Notes: generated by a model from the letters alone, not told the origin. DNA of 45,107 nucleotides from an uncultured Bacilli bacterium (GCA_947632115.1 CANROB010000012.1:1-45107); one strand, 5' to 3'. Positions 1 to 7,051 are shown, numbered from the stretch's first letter. Numbers and translations: made by a program.

Positions 1-86
1 TTTATAACTACTATCATAATGATAAGGAGAAATAAAATGATAGCAATGAGCTTTAGAACTTTTATTGTAAAAGTCTTAGTTTTCAT
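1..86 (-). CDS. Small hydrophobic peptide, copy A (partial, runs off the left edge); candidate type I toxin
   Basis: A minus-strand reading frame opens at 86 and is still open after 28 codons at the window edge. It starts MKTKTFTIKVLKLIAIILFL and continues with Ile, Leu, Met and Val, so it is basic at the N-terminus followed by one membrane-spanning stretch. An AGGAGG ribosome site lies 10 bases upstream. It is preceded by the same kind of promoter and leader as copies B (422-505) and C (13621-13704): the leader begins AGGGAATATC and contains GTTGAGTGT, resembling AGGAACATTTAATAGTTGGGTGAT in those copies. In the leader, CCTCC (around 110-114) can pair with the GGAGG of the ribosome site and could hide it. 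The peptide itself is only loosely similar to B and C, so this is a diverged relative. The toxin role is inference from size, hydrophobicity and module architecture. Confidence 0.55.
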   Translation of the reverse strand, partial: MKTKTFTIKVLKLIAIILFLLIIMIVVI

Positions 87-153
87 TTTTATCAAACCTC
101 CTCTCTATAAAGATTGGAGGTAGACACTCAACAACTGATATTCCCTATAAAAA

Positions 154-182
154 AGTATACTATTTATTACATACGAAAACAA
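154..182 (-). promoter_or_regulatory. Promoter of hydrophobic-peptide copy A
   Basis: Minus-strand -35 TTGTTT (177-182) and -10 TATACT (154-159) are separated by 17 bp. Transcription would begin near 147, giving a leader of about 60 nt. The promoters of copies B and C have the same 17-bp spacing and similar leader lengths. Confidence 0.6.
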
Positions 183-275
183 GTGTTCGAATAATATTTT
201 ATTAAAAAGTTGTTGAACTTCTTCCCTTAGGGCACCAGATGGACGGTAACTCGGATTTCTGAGTGAAAATAGAGA

Positions 276-300
276 ACGCACTTGATAAAGGTGCGTTTTT
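276..300 (+). terminator. Possible hairpin terminator within copy B
   Basis: ACGCAC (276-281) pairs with GTGCGT (291-296) across a 9-base loop and is followed by TTTT. It could end plus-strand transcription, but its loop also contains TTGATA, a good -35 for a promoter with a -10 at 305-310. The two readings conflict and I cannot choose between them. Confidence 0.35.
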
Positions 301-310
301 ATGTTATGAT
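282..310 (+). promoter_or_regulatory. Candidate promoter of antisense RNA, copy B
   Basis: TTGATA (282-287) and TATGAT (305-310) are separated by 17 bp, with TG one base before the -10. Transcription would start near 316 and run convergently into the 3' end of the peptide mRNA. In copy C about 13 bp of this spacer are missing. A second option present in both copies is TTGTCA/G with TAAAAA 17 bp downstream (315-343 here). Confidence 0.45.
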
Positions 311-333
311 GTATTTGTCAGGGAAACTTGCAT

Positions 334-376
334 AAAATAAAAAAGGAACATTCAATATCGCATGTTGAGTGTTGCC
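334..376 (-). terminator. Terminator of peptide mRNA, copy B
   Basis: On the minus strand AACACTCAACAT pairs with ATATTGAATGTT (347-373, two G-U pairs, 3-base loop), followed by CC and a U-rich run (334-344). The same stem can instead pair with the mRNA 5' leader. Confidence 0.6.
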
Positions 377-388
377 ATATAATGTGCG

Positions 389-425
389 TCACCTAAATCA
401 TTGATGAGTTAGGTGATTCTTTTAT
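389..425 (+). terminator. Intrinsic terminator of the antisense RNA, copy B
   Basis: TCACCTAA (389-396) pairs with TTAGGTGA (409-416), extended by TCAT/ATGA, followed by a T-rich run. The run overlaps the stop codon of the 27-codon gene on the other strand, so the antisense RNA would touch only the 3' end of the peptide mRNA. Confidence 0.7.
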
Positions 426-505
426 TTTAGGATTACAAATAGTAATACTATAAGTAAAAGGATAATGATAATCAAAAAGAAAATTAGAAAATCTTTTTTC
501 GACAT
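422..505 (-). CDS. 27-aa hydrophobic peptide, copy B; candidate type I toxin
   Basis: A 27-codon minus-strand gene with a near-perfect ribosome site (GGGAGGTGATAAG before ATG). The peptide begins MSKKDFLIFF, runs through Ile/Leu/Val/Phe and ends in Lys, so a short charged head is followed by a single membrane helix. Copy C (13621-13704) is also exactly 27 aa and shares the pattern M-x-KKDFLI, LL, LLF and a Leu/Ile-rich tail. A small stem (CTTC/GAAG) sits directly before the ribosome site in both. The leader has a sigma-A promoter at 569-597 and its 5' end is complementary to the mRNA 3' end. This arrangement is known from type I toxin mRNAs such as hok and aapA1. I do not recognise the peptide as Fst, TxpA, BsrG or another named family. 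Toxicity is inferred. Confidence 0.7.
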   Translation of the reverse strand: MSKKDFLIFFLIIIILLLIVLLFVILK

Positions 506-568
506 CTTATCACCTCCCTTCAATTAAGAAGATCGGCAATCACCCAACTATTAAATGTTCCTAATAAA

Positions 569-597
569 ATTATATCAAACAAATGTTTTAAATACAA
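569..597 (-). promoter_or_regulatory. Promoter of hydrophobic-peptide copy B
   Basis: Minus-strand -35 TTGTAT (592-597) and perfect -10 TATAAT (569-574), 17 bp apart. Transcription would begin near 562, about 57 nt before the start codon. The region 598-681 holds only a possible upstream signal (TTGACA at about 614) for the next gene. Confidence 0.75.
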
Positions 598-681
598 CGT
601 TTTTATATTCCATTTTGACAATATAAATAGCACACTTTATCGGTAATCAATAGGCAAATCTAGCTAGATAGGAGGTATCAG

Positions 682-1248
682 TTGAAAAATTATTTTATTA
701 TTCATGGATTTAAAGGAAGTAATATTGAAAATTGGTTTCCATGGTTTAAGGAGAAGGTAGATAGTCAAGATTGTTTATGTATCATACCTCAATTTCCAAT
801 TGATGATAAACATCATGTTTATAGTGAGTGGGAAAAAATTTTAGATGTTTATCATAAAGATTTTCATTTAATGGATGAAAATACTGTTATGATAGGTCAT
901 TCAACGGGAAGTATCTGTGCCTTAAAATATATATTGGAAAATAGAATCAAGATAAAAAAATTAATTTTAGTTAGTGGTTTCAATAATTATTTAGCGCCAG
1001 ATGAAAAGGATCTTCATAATCAATTAAATCCTTCTTATTATGTTGATGATGATAAAATATCTAAAATTAAGGATTATGTAAAAGAAATAGTATGTATATA
1101 TGGAGATAATGATCCCTATATACCACAAGATGTTTTAAAAAAATTGGCTAAATCCATAGATGCTAAAGAAATCATCATCCATGATGGTGGACATTTAAAT
1201 GAAGAAGCTGGATATAAAACATTTCCGGAAATCTTAAAAGAAATTTAA
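682..1248 (+). CDS. RBBP9/YdeN-type serine hydrolase (alpha/beta fold)
   Basis: A small single-domain alpha/beta hydrolase of 188 aa, the usual size for the RBBP9/YdeN family. The N-terminal strand plus oxyanion region is FIIHGFKGS. The nucleophile elbow GHSTGS places Ser74, the acid is probably Asp144 in GDNDPYIP, and the catalytic His171 lies in GGHLNE. Members are cytoplasmic serine hydrolases whose natural substrates are mostly unknown. The start is TTG at 682, chosen because a strong AGGAGG lies 7 bases before it. No signal peptide is seen. It stands alone, closed by a hairpin terminator at 1291-1317. The position next to the peptide modules may be chance. Confidence 0.85.
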   Translation: MKNYFIIHGFKGSNIENWFPWFKEKVDSQDCLCIIPQFPIDDKHHVYSEWEKILDVYHKDFHLMDENTVMIGHSTGSICALKYILENRIKIKKLILVSGFNNYLAPDEKDLHNQLNPSYYVDDDKISKIKDYVKEIVCIYGDNDPYIPQDVLKKLAKSIDAKEIIIHDGGHLNEEAGYKTFPEILKEI

Positions 1249-1290
1249 GGATAATATCATAGGATTCCTTTAAAGTATTAGATAGATTGT

Positions 1291-1317
1291 AACTCGAACC
1301 TTAAAAGTTCGAGTTTT
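1291..1317 (+). terminator. Intrinsic terminator
   Basis: AACTCGAAC pairs with GTTCGAGTT around a 6-base loop and runs into T residues. The preceding GATTGTAACTCG also occurs at the left border of repeat copy C (13441-13452). Confidence 0.8.
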
Positions 1318-1421
1318 AAAATGTTAGGAAATATGTTAAAATTTTTGTAGTGGAAATAGATAAACTTGTCATGATAGAAAACACACTCATATATTGACAG
1401 TAGAGATAGGAGGTAAGAAAA

Positions 1422-2324
1422 GTGAAATCATTTGCCATTATTGAAATAGGGAGTAATAATACGAAGACACATATTTATAAAAATGAAAAAGTGATATATG
1501 AAGATAATACAACGATAGAATTTAAAAAAAATTATCATATCCATCAAAAAATAGAAGAAGAGGATTTAAATAAATTATTCACTGTCATAGAAAAGGCCTT
1601 AAAATATACAGAAAACATTCATATTTATGGATGTAGTATATTTAGAAATATGAATGTGGAAGAGCTAAATCATATTAATTTGAAATTAAAAAGGAAGTTT
1701 CATGTAGAAATAGAAGTAGTATCTCAAGAGGATGAAGCAAAATATACAGCGCTCGGGTGTTATAATAAGATAAAATATAATGGAAATATCTGTATATTTA
1801 TTGGTGGCGGTGGATCGATTGAATTAATTTTTGTTAATAATGGTAAAGTGTTTGACCAAAAATATTATGATTTTGGAGTGGTGGATGTTACACAAAAATT
1901 TAGTAGTTTAAAAGAGGATATTCCAAAATGTACTTTTGATGAGGTATATCATTATATTGATGAACTAATTGGAAATATCAATATAGAAGCTGAAGTTTTC
2001 ATATTAGCAGGAGGAGATCATTTATACTGGTACCATAATGCAGGTTATAAATTATTAGAAAACAAATTGTATAAATCTGAAAAACAAAAGTATATGATAA
2101 CCAAAGATATGAGTGATGATTATGATCATGATGCTCTTATTACTTCCTTAAATCAAATACGTGAGAGAAGTGATAACCCATTATGGTTTGATGGTTCAAG
2201 AGCAATGAAAGTCATTACCAATTTAATATCTAATAAAATTCATGCGAAGTATATAATTCCAACAAAAATAAATATGGAAGATGGTCTAAAAGAAAAACTT
2301 ACAAATTCAAGGATTTGTACTTAA
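1422..2324 (+). CDS. Ppx/GppA-family phosphatase (exopolyphosphatase-like)
   Basis: A 300-aa protein of the ASKHA-fold Ppx/GppA family, whose members hydrolyse polyphosphate or pppGpp. The first phosphate loop is IEIGSNNTKTH near residue 9, which has Glu where most members have Asp before GSN. Then come EDEAKYTALG near residue 103, the second phosphate loop FIGGGGSIEL near residue 127 and FGVVDVTQKF near residue 151. The length is that of the short, catalytic-core-only members without the C-terminal HD domain. The start is GTG at 1422, preceded by AGGAGG 8 bases upstream. Possible promoters are TTGTCA/TATATT (1366-1395, 18-bp spacer) and an extended -10 at 1337-1342. The gene ends in a terminator at 2317-2350. 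Which polymer or nucleotide it cleaves cannot be told from sequence. Confidence 0.8.
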   Translation: MKSFAIIEIGSNNTKTHIYKNEKVIYEDNTTIEFKKNYHIHQKIEEEDLNKLFTVIEKALKYTENIHIYGCSIFRNMNVEELNHINLKLKRKFHVEIEVVSQEDEAKYTALGCYNKIKYNGNICIFIGGGGSIELIFVNNGKVFDQKYYDFGVVDVTQKFSSLKEDIPKCTFDEVYHYIDELIGNINIEAEVFILAGGDHLYWYHNAGYKLLENKLYKSEKQKYMITKDMSDDYDHDALITSLNQIRERSDNPLWFDGSRAMKVITNLISNKIHAKYIIPTKINMEDGLKEKLTNSRICT

Positions 2325-2350
2325 TCTAATGCGTATTAAGTACTTTTTTT
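2317..2350 (+). terminator. Intrinsic terminator after the Ppx-like gene
   Basis: GTACTTAAT pairs with ATTAAGTAC and is followed by seven T. It overlaps the stop codon. Confidence 0.85.
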
Positions 2351-2442
2351 ATTCAAAAATTATCTCTTTGTACAATTATTCTTAAGCATCTAGTTAAAAA
2401 AAGTGATAATTTGAAACGATATTGTTTGAAATCAAGAAAATA

Positions 2443-2451
2443 TGTTATAAT
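2443..2451 (+). promoter_or_regulatory. Extended -10 promoter
   Basis: TG-T-TATAAT, 29 bp before the next start codon. A weak TTGTTT lies 18 bp upstream of the -10. The same ATGTTATAAT block precedes several genes in the window (3920, 9183, 38259). Confidence 0.7.
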
Positions 2452-2479
2452 ATTTTACCAAACAAGGGAGGCTTCAAAG

Positions 2480-3787
2480 ATGAATGTAGAGGAATTTTTA
2501 AGTACTTTTCATGATATTATTCCTTATAAATTTCAATTAAAAGTTGGTGGAAAAAAGGCAAATGCAATTCTACCAAATAAAGAATTTATATCTTATAAAA
2601 ATCGCAAAGGAAAAAGTTATCTACTTTATAGAAAAAAACTATTAGAAACAACTATTGATTATATACCACTTGATGAGGTAGATGTACCAATTGAATTAAC
2701 AGTACAATGTTTCCATCCACATGTTTTAAAATGGGAAGAAAAATCCCAATCAACGAACAAAGAAAGAACTCATTTTCAAGTAAGAATACTAAATGAGAAT
2801 ACTAGTAGGCAATTGGGGTATTTATCACTTGATTTAACACCAGCAGGGGACATTGAACATAAATTTTGTACTTTTTCTAATGAAGAGGGAACTCATAAAA
2901 TTATGCAGTCCATTAACTATGTTTATGATGAGAAAACTAAAAAAGTTACACCAATAGAATGCTTGAGTTTTATTTTTTATAATTTAGGAGCTAGTTTAGA
3001 AGAAGAAGTTTCTTTTTATAAAGAAAATGGTGTTTTGAAGTGTGTCACTATTCATAAACAACCCCTAAAAAATCATGCATTTGATAGTATCGTTTGGTCA
3101 GATGATGAAGTAAAAGAAAAACAAGAGTTCTTTTCTAGATATTGTAATCATGCTGCCGTTGAAAATGCAACGCCTTTAGTTTGTGATTTTACAAATTATA
3201 TTATCAATAAAGATTTTACTAGTAGACTAGAAACCATTAAAGAACTAGCAAGGCGTTTGTCATATCAAGGAGACCCTTTATTTAATCATTATAATTATGC
3301 TGAAATAAAAGAAAGAATCGAATATTTAGAAGATCCTAAAAACGATATTTTTAGCAGTTTTTATGGAGAATATATCGGAAATACCATTATTAAATTGAGA
3401 TCTAAATGGATTTTATTGGTAGAGACTTTAAAAGATGATTATCATTATTTTACAAAGGTAGATATTACCAATACCAATGCTTTTGAGGTTGATTTTTATC
3501 ATGAAAGAAAAGGTGGTAAATCCTACTACCAGGCAATGGAAAATTCAGATAAAACACCAATATTTAGAACAAAAATGGAAAATGGTGAGGAAATATTGGT
3601 TCCGCTAGGAGAACATATTACAGATGAAGAATCAAGATATTTTGAAATGTTTAAATCCTATTGTGTAGAAAGCTTTGGTACTATTGAAAGAAAAAGAATG
3701 GCAACCTTATCTTTAGATAAATATTCTAATGGGGAACAAGGCCACGAATTGATAAAAAAGAAGAAAGATAACAAATGCCAAAAGTAG
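2480..3787 (+). CDS. Uncharacterised 435-aa protein
   Basis: I do not recognise this family. The start at 2480 is chosen because GGGAGG lies 9 bases upstream and an extended -10 promoter (2443-2451) falls inside the longer reading frame. The protein is soluble, with no signal peptide or membrane segment. The N-terminal two-thirds reads like a beta-rich fold (FQLKVGGKKANAILPN, FQVRILNENTSRQLGYLSLD). A helical stretch near residues 245-290 (SRLETIKELARRL, IKERIEYLED) follows, then a further beta-rich part and a Lys-rich tail (ELIKKKKDN). It is a single-gene unit with its own terminator. The next gene (3954) has a similar promoter and is also unknown. It may be a lineage-specific cytoplasmic protein; no function is proposed. 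Confidence 0.7.
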   Translation: MNVEEFLSTFHDIIPYKFQLKVGGKKANAILPNKEFISYKNRKGKSYLLYRKKLLETTIDYIPLDEVDVPIELTVQCFHPHVLKWEEKSQSTNKERTHFQVRILNENTSRQLGYLSLDLTPAGDIEHKFCTFSNEEGTHKIMQSINYVYDEKTKKVTPIECLSFIFYNLGASLEEEVSFYKENGVLKCVTIHKQPLKNHAFDSIVWSDDEVKEKQEFFSRYCNHAAVENATPLVCDFTNYIINKDFTSRLETIKELARRLSYQGDPLFNHYNYAEIKERIEYLEDPKNDIFSSFYGEYIGNTIIKLRSKWILLVETLKDDYHYFTKVDITNTNAFEVDFYHERKGGKSYYQAMENSDKTPIFRTKMENGEEILVPLGEHITDEESRYFEMFKSYCVESFGTIERKRMATLSLDKYSNGEQGHELIKKKKDNKCQK

Positions 3788-3808
3788 CAAAATCATGGCT
3801 ACTTTTTT
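3781..3808 (+). terminator. Intrinsic terminator
   Basis: AAGTAGC pairs with GCTACTT around an 8-base loop, followed by T residues. It overlaps the stop codon. Just downstream an orphan AAGGAGG (3814-3820) has no ATG nearby. Confidence 0.8.
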
Positions 3809-3919
3809 CATTAAGGAGGTATTACCTATTTTATTTATCCTTATTCTAGGGAATATAATCCATAATTGCCTTTGAAAAAGAAATATCATAACCAAAATAG
3901 ATTAAAGTGTTGAAAATTA

Positions 3920-3928
3920 TGTTATAAT
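3920..3928 (+). promoter_or_regulatory. Extended -10 promoter
   Basis: TG-T-TATAAT, 26 bp before the ATG at 3954. No convincing -35 is present. Confidence 0.65.
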
Positions 3929-3953
3929 ATAGTGCAAGAAAGAGGCTGATAGT

Positions 3954-4877
3954 ATGATACTGTTAGGAATTGTTGGAGAATTTGCTACCGTTATCGTAAG
4001 CGTTGCTATAACTCTTAATGCCGGAATGGATTCTGTATTGGAAATTTCAAAAAATGGCTATAAGATTGAAAAAAGTGTGTTAGAGGAGTTTCAAAAGAAA
4101 CAGGAAGAGGCAAAAAGAAAGAAAAAGAATCTAGGGAATAGAATTTTAGGAGCAGTTTTATTACTTGTTCCTGGTGTTAATTTGATAAATGCTAGCGTAA
4201 AATGGATGAAACTTAAAAAGTCAGTAATGAATGATCCACAAATTAAAAAAGCTATTGTTCCTATGACTGAAAGGGAAAAAGAACAATATGCTAAAATGAA
4301 AGGTAAATTACAGAAGCTGACATTTATGGCATTTACTTCTTCAAAAGAAAGTGATGAAAAGGAACTTTTAGGCTTTGTAGGAAATCGACCAATGGTTGTA
4401 GATTATGGGCTAACTTCATTATATTATGAGCCACTTATGCCACTCGATTATACATTAGAAGAAGTAAAAAGATTAAATGAGGTAACTACTCATTCCTATA
4501 GAATTGGTAAAATAGATGGAAAAAATGTTGCAATTATTGGTATTCCCAATCCTAATTGTTCTATTAGCAGAATGAATTTTAAAGCAGAAGGTTATAAGGG
4601 CGTGCACATTTATGAAAAAATGACGGAAGAAGAAGCAAAAGATAAAACTTTTACAGTTTATCCATTTATGCCAGGAATAGAGGAAAAAGTAGAAGAAATA
4701 GTTGCTTCTATTAAACAGTCACGTGTCGCATGTGCTACGAAAGAACATTTAGAAGAATTAAAAGTACCATCTATGATGGAAAGAGATACTGTTTTACCAA
4801 AAATAGAACAGGATTCACCAGAAGAACAAGGACCAAGACTAGTAAAAACAATGCGTCCACAAAATAGAAAAAAATAA
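3954..4877 (+). CDS. Uncharacterised 307-aa membrane-associated protein
   Basis: No family is recognised. The N-terminus is hydrophobic (residues 2-24), followed by a highly charged helix rich in Lys and Glu (about 36-60, likely coiled coil). A second hydrophobic stretch (ILGAVLLLVPGVNLINASVKW, about 64-85) could be membrane-embedded or a hairpin. Residues 100-250 form a mixed domain with no known motif, including AIIGIPNPNCSISRMNF. The tail is charged and ends GPRLVKTMRPQNRKK. The ATG at 3954 follows AGAGG at 7 bases and an extended -10 promoter. A terminator at 4916-4941 closes a single-gene unit. The tail motif GPR is also seen near the C-termini of the 344-aa (6017) and 655-aa (7198) proteins, which may be coincidence. 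Confidence 0.65.
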   Translation: MILLGIVGEFATVIVSVAITLNAGMDSVLEISKNGYKIEKSVLEEFQKKQEEAKRKKKNLGNRILGAVLLLVPGVNLINASVKWMKLKKSVMNDPQIKKAIVPMTEREKEQYAKMKGKLQKLTFMAFTSSKESDEKELLGFVGNRPMVVDYGLTSLYYEPLMPLDYTLEEVKRLNEVTTHSYRIGKIDGKNVAIIGIPNPNCSISRMNFKAEGYKGVHIYEKMTEEEAKDKTFTVYPFMPGIEEKVEEIVASIKQSRVACATKEHLEELKVPSMMERDTVLPKIEQDSPEEQGPRLVKTMRPQNRKK

Positions 4878-4915
4878 AATACCGTATTTTTTTCTTGGGT
4901 GATGAAAAAAATTTT

Positions 4916-4941
4916 GATCAATCGAAAGATTGGTTTTTTTT
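4916..4941 (+). terminator. Intrinsic terminator
   Basis: TCAATC and GATTGG pair across a GAAA tetraloop, followed by eight T. Confidence 0.85.
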
Positions 4942-5027
4942 GTATGGATAATTCATAATAGATAAAAGTGATTACCAAAAAAAGAGCTTCTTGAAGCCTT
5001 CTTATGTTAGCTTAAGTCGCTCTAATC

Positions 5028-5948
5028 TTATCCCATTACTTCTCCGCCATTATTATGAAGAACCTGTCCAGTGACATAACTAGAGTCGTCACTTGCTAAA
5101 AAGACGAAAGTAGGAGCTAGTTCATAGGGCATAGCACCTCTTGCCATAGCGGCATTTGCTCCCAAAGAGGGAATTTTTTCTTTTACCCAACAAGCAGGTT
5201 GAAGGGGAGTCCAAAAAAATCCTGGAGCAATGGCATTTACGCGAATGTTTTTAAGAGCTAAATTTCTAGCTAAAGCTCTTGTAAAGCCAACGATAGCTCC
5301 TTTCGTAGTAACATAGTCAATTAATTGTGGATCTCCATAGAAAGTAGTAACAGAGGACAAATTGATAATAGAATCTCCTGAGTGAAGATGAGGGAGAATC
5401 TCTTTTGTTAGATAAAACATACCATAAACATTGACTTTCATGGTCCAATCAAATTGTTCATCACAAATTTGTTCTAGGGAATCTGCTTGATATTGCACAC
5501 CTGCATTATTGACTAAAATATTGATTTTTCCAAAACGTCTTAGTGTTTCTTCGACAATGCTATGGCAGAAACTTTTATTAGTAATATCTCCTGATAGCAA
5601 AAGACATTCTCCTCCTAAATTCTCAATATAATTTTTCGTATCTTCGGCATCCTTATGTTCATCGTAGTAGGGGATAACTACTTTCGCTCCTTCTTTTACA
5701 AAGGCAATGGCTGCCGCTTTTCCAAGACCACTATCTCCTCCCGTAATAATAGCCACTTTATCTTTTAATTTTCCGCTTCCTCGGTAATTGGGATTATCAA
5801 AAATAGGTTGAGGAGTCATGAGATATTCAAGACCCGGTTGTTTTGCTTGTTCCTGTTCTGGGGCTAAAATTTGATACTCATTGGTTTGCCATCCGCAATC
5901 CTGATCGTAAAAATAGAATTGATTTCCAAAGTGATAATCACTATTCAT
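5028..5948 (-). CDS. Short-chain dehydrogenase/reductase, general-stress type (YdaD/YhdF-like)
   Basis: A 306-aa NAD(P)-dependent oxidoreductase of the SDR superfamily. About 60 N-terminal residues precede the Rossmann fold, including FDNPNYRGSGKLKDK, which is typical of the Bacillus stress dehydrogenases YdaD and YhdF. The cofactor loop TGGDSGLG lies at 69-76 and NNAG at 147-150. The catalytic serine is in LSS (198/199), with Tyr212 and Lys216 in YVTTK. The C-terminal VTGQVLHNNGG is characteristic. The ATG at 5948 has AGGAGG 7 bases upstream. No signal peptide is seen. Minus-strand hairpins before the T run near 4978-5000 probably end the transcript. The substrate is unknown; these proteins are often annotated as glucose or aldehyde reductases without proof. 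Confidence 0.9.
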   Translation of the reverse strand: MNSDYHFGNQFYFYDQDCGWQTNEYQILAPEQEQAKQPGLEYLMTPQPIFDNPNYRGSGKLKDKVAIITGGDSGLGKAAAIAFVKEGAKVVIPYYDEHKDAEDTKNYIENLGGECLLLSGDITNKSFCHSIVEETLRRFGKINILVNNAGVQYQADSLEQICDEQFDWTMKVNVYGMFYLTKEILPHLHSGDSIINLSSVTTFYGDPQLIDYVTTKGAIVGFTRALARNLALKNIRVNAIAPGFFWTPLQPACWVKEKIPSLGANAAMARGAMPYELAPTFVFLASDDSSYVTGQVLHNNGGEVMG

Positions 5949-6003
5949 AAAATAACCTCCTAGTATACTATATGATGGGATTTCAAAATGGTTATTTTGT
6001 TAT

Positions 6004-6034
6004 AAAAAAAGAACTTTCATGATAGCTCTTTTTT
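6004..6034 (-). terminator. Intrinsic terminator of the 344-aa gene
   Basis: On the minus strand AAGAGCT pairs with AGTTCTT (one G-U pair), followed by seven T. It overlaps the end of the gene at 6017-7051. Confidence 0.65.
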
Positions 6035-7051
6035 GGTAAGAAGACTTTTGGCCAAAACTTTGACTTTTTGAATTTCTTCCTTTACTTCTTTATAATCCAC
6101 TCTAGGACCAGAGGTATCTAGGGGAACTTCAACGGCAGAAAGGGTATAACTAGCTGGATTTCCTTTGCTTTTTTCAAAGGTCATTCCTGCTTGTTTATAG
6201 CACCAATCTTCCTCAGTTTTTCCAATCGTTATTTGTCTTTCATCTTTAGTAAGAGTAAAAGAGAGAAGTTCTCCTGATTGAATTTCTATTTTATCTAGCA
6301 TTTCCTTTTCCCCAGTAAAATGAGTACGTTCTATCATAAGATAGGGATATTCTTCTAAAGGTCTCGTTAAGTTTCTAGAAAGACTAGAAAATAATTCTTC
6401 AAAAGGTAGTTCTGTAAAAGAGGGTTGTAGAAGACTGCTTTTTAAAATCTGTTTTTCTTTTTCATTTTCTTCTTTATCTAGTAAAGTTTTCATACGAATA
6501 GTGATTTCTAGATTTTTCTTCTTTAGTTTTAGTTGATAAGATTCATTCCTTTGCCAAGAAGAAAGGGAAACTTTTTCTTGTTTATCCTCTAGGATTTCTT
6601 GTTTTAATTTTATACTTCCATCAGGGAAAATGGTATAACTATCTTTATTCGTTCTACTAAAAAGAGTAAGGTTTCTTTGGCTATCCTTCCATTCATAAGT
6701 AGCTTTTTGTTTTCTTTTTTGTGATACTACAATCGCCTTAAAAGTGCCTTCTTTTAGGTGAGAAACTAAAACGGTTTCATTTGGAGAAATCCCAAGCGAG
6801 AAAAAAATTTTACCTAGTTCTTTTCCAATTGTTTTGATAGAGTTGGGAGTAATATGAATAAGTTTATTATCCGTTTCACAAGAAAAAATTTGAAGCCATT
6901 TTCCAAGCGATAACATACTAATCGTATTGGGAAAGATAATATTAGGGAGTGCCTCTCCATTATCTATTTCTAAATTTTTTATTTTGAAAGAAACTTCTTT
7001 TTGCTTTTTTGAGGATGAAAGTTTCTTAACAATTTGATTGTAAATATTCAT
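6017..7051 (-). CDS. Uncharacterised 344-aa protein
   Basis: No family is recognised. The protein is soluble and very rich in Lys, Glu and Ser, with no signal peptide or membrane segment. It looks like successive beta-rich segments with alternating hydrophobic and charged residues (SYQLKLKKKNLEITIRMKTL around 172-191). The C-terminus is helical and Lys-rich (VKEEIQKVKVLAKSLLTKK) after the motif DTSGPRVDYKE. The ATG at 7051 has a GGAAAG-type ribosome site. A sigma-A promoter (7073-7101) lies just upstream. It is divergent from the 655-aa gene at 7198, and the two promoters are about 45 bp apart, so they may be co-regulated. No function is proposed. Confidence 0.65.
   Translation of the reverse strand: MNIYNQIVKKLSSSKKQKEVSFKIKNLEIDNGEALPNIIFPNTISMLSLGKWLQIFSCETDNKLIHITPNSIKTIGKELGKIFFSLGISPNETVLVSHLKEGTFKAIVVSQKRKQKATYEWKDSQRNLTLFSRTNKDSYTIFPDGSIKLKQEILEDKQEKVSLSSWQRNESYQLKLKKKNLEITIRMKTLLDKEENEKEKQILKSSLLQPSFTELPFEELFSSLSRNLTRPLEEYPYLMIERTHFTGEKEMLDKIEIQSGELLSFTLTKDERQITIGKTEEDWCYKQAGMTFEKSKGNPASYTLSAVEVPLDTSGPRVDYKEVKEEIQKVKVLAKSLLTKKELS

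Larger units (their letters stand above)
316..425 (+). ncRNA. Candidate antisense RNA (antitoxin), copy B
   Basis: This is a predicted untranslated plus-strand transcript of about 105 nt, between a candidate promoter (282-310) and an intrinsic terminator (389-425). It is fully complementary to the 3' untranslated part of the minus-strand peptide mRNA. It contains GGAACATTCAATAT and GTTGAGTGTTGCC, which mimic the 5' leader of the peptide mRNA (GGAACATTTAATA, GTTGGGTGATTGCC). It could therefore compete with that leader for the mRNA 3' element as well as form a duplex. No coding capacity is seen. The transcript is inferred from sequence signals only. Confidence 0.45.
232..600. repeat. Repeated intergenic module, copy B
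   Basis: This stretch is repeated at about 13445-13810. Conserved blocks, in order, are GTAACTCGG, ATAGAGAACG followed by ACTTGATAAA, GGAAACTTGCATAAAATAAA, AAAGGAACATTCAATAT, GTTGAGTGTTGCC, a TCACCTAA/TTAGGTGA hairpin, a 27-codon hydrophobic reading frame on the minus strand, and GGCAATCACCCAACTATTAA leading into the minus-strand promoter. Conservation covers the peptide gene, its control signals and about 100 bp beyond its presumed terminator. That points to duplication of a whole functional unit and not to chance similarity. Confidence 0.85.

Noticed and set aside
37..123. Plus-strand 28-codon frame (MIAMSFRTF...) with AAGGAGA upstream
   Set aside because: It overlaps copy A on the other strand, and its ribosome site is the tail of that gene. 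It has no promoter, and its C-terminal half is an antisense reading of the copy A leader.
200..320. Possible structured RNA or tRNA remnant around GGGCACCAGATGGACGG
   Set aside because: No cloverleaf forms. The segment belongs to the border of the repeated module.
1..600. CRISPR array from the repeated blocks
   Set aside because: There are only paired copies of a long module, with no regular short repeats and spacers and no cas genes in the window.
3805..3900. Small gene after the orphan AAGGAGG at 3814
   Set aside because: No ATG, GTG or TTG at usable spacing starts a frame of more than a few codons.
4658..4978. Minus-strand 106-aa frame
   Set aside because: It lies antisense to the end of the 307-aa gene and its terminator, has odd composition and no ribosome site.
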